The position numbers and the translations under genes are program-made. 64,000 nucleotides of DNA from positions 528,615 through 592,614 of the forward strand of contig NW_019773737.1 in the NCBI RefSeq assembly GCF_001039355.2. Reading direction: 5' to 3'. The notes under the pieces were generated by a model. The model had not been told where the DNA came from and searched no databases. It saw nothing but the letters and a program-made list of their open reading frames with translations. The DNA is from Lingula anatina. Taxonomy: Eukaryota > Brachiopoda > Lingulata > Lingulida > Lingulidae. Shown one piece after another: positions 57,664 to 64,000 of this stretch. The first letter of the stretch is position 1. Each line of letters begins with the position of its first letter.

Positions 57664-59054
57664 TAGGTTTTTTTTAACAGAAGCTCAGCTTTATTTTTTT
57701 TAAGATGCTTATTGATATCGCAGCGCCCACTTTAAATATATTACTCCACACCATTTCATATTCGCATATATTGTCACGTGATCAAAACACCTCAAACTTT
57801 TGCGCAATATATTATTTTAATTACGTTTTGCTATGGCAACTTTGCACTGTAGGATCGAACGGCTGCAGTGTAAACAATGGTGGTTGCCCATACCTGTGTC
57901 TACCAAAACCTAACGGCAGAACGTGCGCATGCCCAGATGAGGAATCCGAATGCGTTTCGACGGCAACTGATACACCGTCCACTACTGTTAAAGAAGTCAG
58001 AGCTAAAAATGACACAGGTAGCGTGGATTTCAAAGGACTAAATAAATAGCTTGGAAATTTTCATGACTGTGATTGCTGTTGACTTTGTTCTCTATGGCAA
58101 CATCTCCTCAAGGCTATTTTAAAATGGAGACCATCTGGTTTGAATGCGAGCAGGTCTACCTCTTTTAATTTTAAAATTTGCAAGGCCTCGAAATCATGAT
58201 CATACATGGTTTTCACCTTTTGGTTATTTGTCAATTTTTTTTTTATTCTGTTATTTTTGTGATTTCAGAAGTAAAAGCCAATGACTCGACAATCACCCCA
58301 TTGGAAATTATTGTCCCAGTGTCCTCGTTGCTGGCTGTTGTCATATTGGTAGTGGTCATCATACTAGTATTTTTGAGAAGACGAAGGTAAATATCTCTCC
58401 CTCTCCTTCTCTCTCTCTCTCACTAACATAAACACACTCTCTGCCTTTAATAAAACCCTGTGTTTAGTCATGCTTTTCATTCACGTTTCTGTATCTATTA
58501 TTGATGTATTTATTAAGTTTTATTAGCTTAGTTGGCTAATAGGATATCGTTTGGTCTGTTCAGTCATGTATATTTTCAATTGTATATTTCCTTTATACGA
58601 ATATATATATATATATTACAAGATCATATTTTGGAACACCGCCACCCTTACCACAAAGCTTACCTTACCTCACCCCACCATTTCACAGCACGCACTCTCT
58701 CCCTCTTTCTTCGTTGAAATTCCGTAGCTTTGCTATATTTCCATTCGCGTTTTTATGTTGCCTATCAATTTATATTGCAGTTTTATTTGCTTAGTTTTTT
58801 ATTTGGATACCCTTTGTTCTCGTCACTCGTGCTAACACATACACATGTTCTACGAACTACGAAATTTCAAATCGTACATTTTTATTTTTATGTCCCACTT
58901 CTAATTGTCATCCATTTGAGATGTTAATCGGCACTAGTAAATATATGTGTATATAACAACATCATATTTCAGAAGAGCACAAAGTTTACCTCAACCCAAC
59001 CCAAGATATTACAACGGTGCGGTACCGGCCCCTCCTGGATCACCTGAAGGATAG
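43837..59054 (+). CDS. YWTD (LDLR class B)/EGF single-pass membrane receptor, LRP-like
   Basis: Signal-peptide exon 43837-43894 (start MNPMKKFGGLLVLYLLSSS). Later exons: 52608-52735, 53495-53669, 53909-54018, 54296-54652, 54823-54985, 55950-56077, 56861-57035, 57448-57557, 57853-58017, 58269-58386 and 58973-59054, all phase-compatible from 52608 on. Propeller blades show MYWTDWG, QIYFTDF, VYWTEI and LLYYTEV. Two EGF-like modules have six Cys each (NGCSVNNGGCPYLCL start). Exon 58269 encodes one transmembrane helix followed by RRRRR; the tail is short and proline-rich and ends at TAG 59052. Such proteins bind secreted ligands at the cell surface. The first two blades of propeller A, and the join from the signal exon, are missing from view and probably lie in or near the gap at 51067-51737. 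Exon borders are firm; membership of the signal exon is an inference. Confidence 0.85.
45680..45720. repeat. Perfect subterminal hairpin (left arm of the Ginger-like element)
   Basis: GTTTTAAAACTGAGTGTC, a 5-nt loop, then GACACTCAGTTTTAAAAC: 18 paired bases with no mismatch. A second, longer inverted pair with 17-bp arms is at 45742-45758 / 45794-45810. Confidence 0.95.
46738..46782. repeat. (TA)n then T-run
   Basis: About 30 bases of TA followed by T11, inside an intron of the Ginger-like integrase. Confidence 0.9.
48378..48514. repeat. Two subterminal hairpins (right arm of the Ginger-like element)
   Basis: 48378-48440 folds with 25-bp arms and one mismatch (GTGACAG..CTGTCAC). 48480-48514 is a perfect 16-bp-arm hairpin, CAGAAACCAGGGGTCC / GGACCCCTGGTTTCTG. 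Both carry GTCC..GGAC at the tip. An internal copy of the terminal TGTAACGTGACAG sits at 48372. Confidence 0.9.
49800..50185. repeat. Two-copy tandem repeat, unit about 185 bp
   Basis: CCTGAGGCTGTCTTCCACTG and TAAACGGAGAGAAGGCCGCT each occur twice in the same order (49814/49991 and 49944/50141). The second copy has an extra segment of about 20 bp. Confidence 0.85.
50186..51066. other. Intron sequence, nothing recognised
   Basis: AT-rich DNA up to the N gap; no exon of the receptor could be identified here. Confidence 0.5.
51067..51737. other. Assembly gap (N, 671 bp)
   Basis: A run of N inside the receptor gene. Its right edge cuts into a Tc1-like transposase. Missing receptor exons for propeller A may lie in it. 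Confidence 1.
51738..52471 (+). mobile_element. Tc1-like transposon, second family, 3' part
   Basis: Right of the gap the plus strand encodes the catalytic half of a Tc1-like transposase: SDDRRVLCW, IMVWGCIS, then FVHQDDNAPCH (second Asp) and WPAQSPDANIIENVWND (Glu after a DD34E-type spacing), ending at TAA 52302. One in-frame TAG at 51921 breaks it. The right end CTTTTGTCCAGTG (about 52459-52471) resembles known Tc1-type termini. It is distinct from the CAGACTTGAC family above. Confidence 0.85.
52608..52735 (+). CDS. Receptor propeller A, blade exon MYWTDWG
   Basis: A 128-nt exon between gttacag and gtgaga, phase 2 to 1. It encodes WMYWTDWGGEPKIERAHMDG and IYPNGIDIDVP. Its duplicate is 55950-56077. 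Confidence 0.85.
53495..53669 (+). CDS. Receptor propeller A, blade exon KLFWCDG
   Basis: A 175-nt exon after ggtttacag, phase 1 to 2, donor ATG/GTACGC. It has KLFWCDGFYSRIETSDPNG and QQIYFTDFSFDGKW. Its duplicate is 56861-57035. Confidence 0.85.
53909..54018 (+). CDS. Receptor propeller A, last blade exon
   Basis: A 110-nt exon, phase 2 to 1, encoding SYHKYDGGNVTVENDDS and LRGVRVNRSSYNLS. Its duplicate is 57448-57557. Confidence 0.8.
54296..54652 (+). CDS. Receptor EGF-like module plus propeller B blade 1
   Basis: A 357-nt exon, phase 1 to 1. The six-Cys EGF-like part (CSVNNGGCPYLCLPKPNGRT, then CNCPDGESGC) is followed by a blade with FLIFADKQNGVIWQRDL and RVYWTEI. The EGF part is duplicated at 57853-58017, which lacks the blade. 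Confidence 0.88.
54823..54985 (+). CDS. Receptor propeller B, blade 2 exon
   Basis: A 163-nt exon after ctttcaag, phase 1 to 2. It encodes SRLLYYTEVTHSTIGVMRMD and GITLDPFNG, a typical YWTD blade. A (CA)n and (GA)n microsatellite (54716-54792) fills most of the preceding short intron. Confidence 0.85.
55529..55915 (-). mobile_element. Insertion with 12-bp target duplication carrying a helicase fragment
   Basis: GACCTAAGACAC stands at both edges (55517-55528, 55916-55927), and the paralogous intron at 52575-52590 shows the empty site. The minus strand encodes LKDKQIQTLKYLY and DTLAVLPTGYGNSL, the N-terminal Q-motif/Walker A region of a RecQ-like helicase, with the Walker Lys replaced by Asn. 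An inner inverted pair CCTCGGACGTGATA / TATCACATCCGAGG bounds the helicase part (about 55563-55876). The outer parts match 41885-41985. Confidence 0.65.
55950..56077 (+). CDS. Receptor propeller B, blade 3 exon
   Basis: Duplicate of 52608-52735, phase 2 to 1, encoding WMYWTDWGMEPKIERAHMDG. It joins in frame with the exon ending at 54985. Confidence 0.85.
56861..57035 (+). CDS. Receptor propeller B, blade 4 exon
   Basis: Duplicate of 53495-53669 with only a few substitutions; it encodes KLYWCDGLYSRIETSDPDG and IYFTDFSFDGKW. Confidence 0.85.
57390..57422. repeat. Poly-T tract before a receptor exon
   Basis: About 32 T, 25 bp upstream of the acceptor of exon 57448-57557. An (ATT)n run follows at 57622-57663. 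Confidence 0.9.
57448..57557 (+). CDS. Receptor propeller B, last blade exon
   Basis: Duplicate of 53909-54018, phase 2 to 1, encoding SYHKYDSGKFTVERNDS and VRVYRSSYNLS. Confidence 0.8.
57853..58017 (+). CDS. Receptor second EGF-like module and stalk
   Basis: A 165-nt exon, phase 1 to 1, with CSVNNGGCPYLCLPKPNGRT and CACPDEESEC followed by a Thr/Ser-rich stalk. Confidence 0.88.
58269..58386 (+). CDS. Receptor transmembrane exon
   Basis: A 118-nt exon, phase 1 to 2. After NDSTITPLE it encodes about 22 hydrophobic residues (VSSLLAVVILVVVIILVFL) and a stop-transfer RRRR. Confidence 0.85.
58973..59054 (+). CDS. Receptor cytoplasmic tail exon and stop
   Basis: After catatttcag, phase 2; 26 residues with RAQSLPQPNPRYYNGAV and PAPPGSPEG, ending TAG 59052-59054. 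The tail is short and proline-rich with a YY pair; there is no NPxY endocytosis motif of the classical type. Confidence 0.75.
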
Positions 59055-59364
59055 CTTCGTGTATCGGTCATTAACCCGTAGTATGACAATAATGTTCAAA
59101 GCGCCTACCAAAATTCGATAGCAGAAAACGTTCATGAAGTACCAAGTAAGGATGAAGACTATGGCAGAATTATACCAGGGGATCAATGTGCAACAGCCCC
59201 TTAGCAAGGCCAAGCAGTTTCAGACAAAATAAACCCAAGCAGATCTAGAGAAAACATATTATTAAGTGACAACATGTCGGATGTTGTAACACAATGGTAT
59301 CACGAATGACATTATGAATATCATATAGTCGTTTTTTTTATTTTTTTGCTTTTTTTCTTATGGG

Positions 59365-59370
59365 AATAAA
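59365..59370 (+). terminator. Polyadenylation signal of the receptor gene
   Basis: AATAAA 310 bp after the stop codon, following T-rich sequence. Confidence 0.6.
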
Positions 59371-59944
59371 GACTCTATAAATCTAGACGAGTGCCAAAGG
59401 CGGCACGAATTACAAGCACCTGAACACTGTATCAATTCGCACGAATTGTAGGACTTCAGCAACACCCTTCCCGCCCGAGCTTCTTTTTATCAATATACCA
59501 CACTGCTTTTATGAGTGGACATAATTCACTGTTTCTGAACGTTTTTATATATTATCCAAGATTGCGACAAATATGATCACGACATTACTGCATAAATAAA
59601 TCTTATTTAAACACCAATTAGAATTTTAAAGCTATAATTTAGATTGTTAATTTAGAAAGGATACTGTACAATGTAGGTCTATGCTAAACTGAAATGAATT
59701 TAAACAATGAAATCACTTTTGTGATGTTACAGAGTTTATGCCTGTTTATGAGTTTTCAATTCTTGTTTACAACCTGGCGACCGAAATCCCACTTGTCTAT
59801 ATCTCCATCACGAGAGTGACTCAAAATTTGGAAAAATATAGTGTAAACTGAAATAGGTTTATGGATCTTGCTATTGTCAGATTTCAATACAATCTTTGAC
59901 GCAATGCATTGTCACAACTAACAAAATAAAACGGGTGCAACACA

Positions 59945-59986
<42 letters not shown>
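59945..59986. repeat. (ATT)n microsatellite
   Basis: About 14 units of ATT in the intergenic region between the two receptor genes. Confidence 0.95.
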
Positions 59987-60839
59987 GCAAATATTGTTGC
60001 ATTGTTTTATATTGTTCGATGTCTTTTTATTGTCAGTTTTGTTTGGCTAAATATCTCCCGCTGTTGCTGTCCATTGTATCGTAACTCCATGGGATCGTAC
60101 AGTTTTGATATTTTGAAATTATGTCGACAGTGTCATTCGGACTTTTTGGCGTGTGAAAATTTACAAAAGGTCCCTCATCCCTCATCCTCAAAATATAAAA
60201 ATTATATGTTTAAATCCCTCAGCTGAATTTTTCTTATATCGTGACTTCGTGACTTTTGTTTTTGGTTATTTTCTGTAATTAAAGTAGCTGTTGAAATAGC
60301 CCAATACAAAATGGTCTGAGTTCTTAGGGGGAAGCCCAAGGAATTGAGGATATGCTTAAACGGCCCTCTATCCTTTGTTAAAGGTTACCAGTCAAACGAT
60401 TAGCATGGATGCATTTCGTTGTTGGTGGAAAATTTGACAGCGGGTTATTTACTGTAATAGCACACTCCTTGGTCATGTTCACTCGATACGTCATTTAGGT
60501 CGGCTCAGAACCGTGCTACCACTAGAATTCACACAAAGTACTTAGGTTTGTGTCGACATTTTCTAAATGAAATTTATTTCTAGTGGAGAATTTTCCACGG
60601 GCAACGCTGATTAATATTATAGCTGTTTCCGTGTCCTTGAGCCACGGAGTGCTGCTGTCATCTAACCCTGCGACACAGAGAAGATCGAGACGATTTCTCT
60701 TAAGGACATATGTACGGAGCCCATTGCCTCTAGTCTGATTGTATTACAGCAGGATAAGCCGTACAGACACATGATGATATATAAATGATTGTAGTGGATA
60801 ACTGAAACTTCATTGTTGAGAACGAATCAACAAAGACCC

Positions 60840-61036
60840 CATTCCCACAGATTTTAGATCCCCGTGGGGAGTCTCACTAGATTACTGTCAGCTTAGCCGG
60901 CTTAAATGTCTGTCCCGCCTACTAAAAGCTGTAAGGGGGAAATTAACTTCCGTGCGCGGTCCGCCGACAGCAATTTAGCGTGAACCCCCAGGGAGTTAGG
61001 TCGATCTAGTTGGATCGATCTAAATCTCTGGGAATG
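60840..61036. mobile_element. Small MITE, about 200 bp
   Basis: CATTCCCACAGATTTTAGATC at the left is mirrored by GATCTAAATCTCTGGGAATG at the right. It is non-coding, and lies 670 bp upstream of the second signal-peptide exon. Confidence 0.65.
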
Positions 61037-61705
61037 CACTCACAGTTAACGCCATGTGAAGTTAACACATAGTACCTCGAATGATGGGAATTGTGGGAAG
61101 CGTAAATTGGACACTACTCCTTCACGAATCACATTCGTCACATTGTATCGGCCTCTACAACCAGGAAGTAATTTCACTTTATTTACATGAATTCAGGCGC
61201 AGTGCGCAGAAATATTACTTAAACGAGAGGACGGCAACCAAAATTTTGATCGTGCTAAAATACTCAAAGACAGATTTGACTTCAGTGTTGAAGTCTTACG
61301 TAACGACTTACAAAAGTCAACCGATTTAAAGCATCTTGACATAACCTGAATTTACGGATCTTAGTGCGCCATTTTTCAGCTTTTCTATAGGGCAAATTAA
61401 TACTGCGCAAAACAGCTGGACATTTTGTCGCATTATAAAACAAGGCAAAGGCTCGAATAATATCAAGGTGTTCTCGTTAGCAGAAGTCAAAAGACGACGG
61501 AATTGGGTACTTTGAATCTCCTACGACGTGGAACATGCCAAAAAGGAAAGGAAATCAAATGAAGAACAGACCAAATAACAGACTAATGTCACAGTAGGCT
61601 GGGACCAGACACTGTTTATCTCGAGCAAAACTCACAAAACATAAACAAGATCTGACTTGCATCCTGATATATTGTTTCAACGCGTGCCATATCGACCCTG
61701 ATATA

Positions 61706-61763
61706 ATGAATTCCTTGAAGAAATTTGGGGTTTTGTTGTTGGTATATTTATTATCATCTTCAG
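61706..61763 (+). CDS. Signal-peptide exon of a second LRP-like gene, partial gene
   Basis: ATG plus 19 codons (MNSLKKFGVLLLVYLLSSS), then GTAAGATG, phase 1. It is 58 nt, exactly the length and phase of 43837-43894, with the same upstream words (GCATCCTGATATATTGT, AACGCGTGC). The remaining exons should lie beyond 64000. Confidence 0.7.
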
Positions 61764-64000
61764 GTAAGATGGCTTAATTTGTTAACATACATTTTTTATA
61801 CAGTGACGAAGTTTCATACACCTGTATACATGTATCGAATGTGTAACTGACGTTTTTTTTCCGAAGTGCACAGAGTCGCGAGAAAATATTTGTATAATTA
61901 CTGCACGGTTTCTAGACTGAAAATCGGAATAGTGCCACAGACTGATAATAGAGAGGTTTCGAAAAGAAAAGTCATTTATCCAGATCTCATGAAAGGGATT
62001 CTTTATATAGAACGCCTGTATCCCTTTTAACAAGCAAGCGACGCAAGTGGAAAGTAGCGTTTTATCGATACATATAAGGTACCCCACGTTCACACCCAGT
62101 CTCTAAAGCCCATAGCGCCATGATTAATATTTTGTCGTTATATTCTCTCATTTTTTTATGGGGGGGGGGAGGGGGCAAGATGATAACCTTTCATCAACAT
62201 TGCCTAATACAACTGTTATTGTTAAAAATTAAATATCCCCTCCCTCGAATGTTTACCGGGAAGTAACAAAGTTAAGAAAGGAGAAAATAGCTACCGTCTA
62301 AGTTCCTGCGTCTTTTGCGTGGTCTAATAATCTTCTACTTTAATTTAGTCTGAGTAGTTTTGAGTATTTATCATTCATTACTACGCAATTGTTTTTTTTT
62401 TAAGCATTCAGAAAGCGTATAGAATTGACCAGTTAACTGTAATCCCATGTATTGTGACGTTTTCCACTCCGTTCCAATACATAAAAACAATCCTTTTTCT
62501 AGTGGACTCTTAACAAAGCTATGCCTATACACTTATTCCCTTCTTAACTGTTATCCAATTAATCTACATGCATTCTGCTAATTTGCGATTAACGTTACCA
62601 TTTAACGTTACCAGAAACACCATTTCTTCAAAAGACTTAATTCACCTTCAAATTTGAAAACGTGGCAAGAAACGTATCAATCTATTAAACTACATGAGAT
62701 AATATTTCTCTGTTAAGAATTTCCTTAGTACTGAACAATGGATTTTGTCAGACTGCCAACCTGGATCATACGAAGTAGCATAACATAAGAATAATAGTGG
62801 GTTAAAAAACATAAATTTTGTCGCCTCTGGAATCAATAGCCTTTACTTCCTTGGTTTATGATCGACTTAACACTATTCAGCGGTCTCCTGGTATGAGAAA
62901 ACGATAACAATAGGGTTGTGAAAAGGTTCATTCAGGTGAACTTAAAGATACCATTTGAAGTTCAAAATGTATGAAATTACCCCCCCCCCCCCCCGTTTTT
63001 TTTTTAATGTAGAGTTGTGAGGCCAGGGTATGAAGAGGTGATTGCAATTGGGCTTTTTATGCAAAAAAACAGTTAAATGACATAGAATAGAAAAGTTAGA
63101 GAAAAAAATTTGATACCGACACTTTTCTGTGTTTACTTCCTGAAATGCATCCTTGATCACAGTACACTCCAACTATTTTGAAGTGATTTTTTTTAAACAT
63201 GACCCAGATAAATCGTCGCGTGAGCTCGAGCATATTATTTACCCCTCTATTAAATAGTCCAACCATTGTTCACATCTTAATCATGACAGTGACACTTTTA
63301 TTTAGGGCAGTTACAGGTATTACGGTCATTACTCGATCATTTCAACCGCGAAATTATAGATTTTACAGCCACTGTATTTCTTACAGTAATAATTTCTTAA
63401 AAATAGAATATTCATTTTGAGTGGTACCAATACAATTACAATGCAGACTACCTAATAGTTCTATTCTTTACAATTAAAGCTCCAAAATGATATACAGAGT
63501 GTATTTTTAAAGATCCCAAAATTATAGTAAATCTATAATTTTCCCCCGTTGAAATGATCGAGCCTTTACCCTAACCCAAAACTCTCTCTGACAAAAGAAA
63601 TACCCGTATACCTCTTCACCTTTGTTTGCTGGGTCATGTCACAGACTAAGCCGTTCCAAAACTGAAATACCTGTGCGATTGTGTTAAAAAATATTGGTAC
63701 TAGCTGAAGGATATGGGGGTATCGCCTACTCACTGTGAGGAACAGTCACATTTTCTACGTTACCTTATTTTTGTTACGACAATGAACGGTTTTGTTACGA
63801 CAATGATGTTTAAAGACTTGATTTAATTTTTACAATAATTTCATAGGATAAAAGGGAAACCTGCTTCACTGAGTAGTCCCTAAAAAAACTGCATACGCTG
63901 TGTGGCCATGAAATACATGCACTTCAAAATGAACTAACCTTTTTTTTTTTCGTTTTGTGAGTCTATTGTTTTTTTTTTTTTTTTTTTTTTTTTTTGAAAA
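61764..64000. other. First intron of the second receptor gene, no further exon recognised
   Basis: The first 350 bp parallel 49268-49480. The rest is AT-rich with poly-G (62161-62175), poly-C (62982-62994) and a terminal poly-T (63969-63996). No receptor exon is seen. Confidence 0.5.

Overview
The window reads as a piece of a draft animal nuclear genome: AT-rich DNA, small exons with GT..AG borders, introns full of transposons and microsatellites, and two N gaps (12941-13258, 51067-51737). Gene content (Roc-COR GTPase, caspase, HEPN/NB-ARC/TPR receptor, YWTD/EGF receptors) and transposon types (Tc1, piggyBac, Ginger-like, L1-like LINE, Ty3/gypsy) suggest a marine invertebrate, most likely a lophotrochozoan such as a bivalve mollusc. 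The species is an inference. No bacterial-style operon, CRISPR array or rRNA was seen.

Left third (1-19.4 kb, + strand): a Tc1 remnant (316-1804), then a Roc-COR (ROCO) gene whose exons 2768-2995, 7679-7828, 8491-8730, 8969-9090, 14013-15123 and 15273-15314 join in phase and carry the Roc G-motifs and a long COR exon. About 1.3 kb further on, five phase-compatible exons (16597-19147) encode a caspase domain with both catalytic residues, ending in a stop and an AATAAA. The two may form one ROCO-caspase fusion, but the linking exon is not clearly visible. The introns hold L1-like LINEs, a piggyBac-type TTAA element, a Ginger-like integrase relic and foldback/TIR elements.

Middle (19.4-32 kb): mostly non-genic. 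It has a 1.4 kb segment present twice (22394-23795, 28397-29790) plus a partial third copy (24355-24800), each carrying a long stem-loop; a Ty3/gypsy pol relic on the minus strand; and a Tc1 element with intact TIRs and TA target duplications (30483-32108).

32.1-37.3 kb (+): a two-exon NLR-like gene: HEPN (DZIP3-like), NB-ARC NTPase, then 18 TPR units of exactly 126 bp each. The frame is open from 33529 to 37286 except for one TAG at 35271.

Right part (43.8-64 kb, +): a YWTD/EGF single-pass membrane receptor. Its signal-peptide exon (43837-43894) is separated from the propeller exons (52608-59054) by a large intron holding three transposons nested inside each other. A second, paralogous signal-peptide exon (61706-61763) opens another copy of the gene that runs off the window.

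Functionally, the first two loci look like components of innate immunity or regulated cell death (GTPase/caspase, NTPase sensor). Nothing in the sequence shows that they act together.
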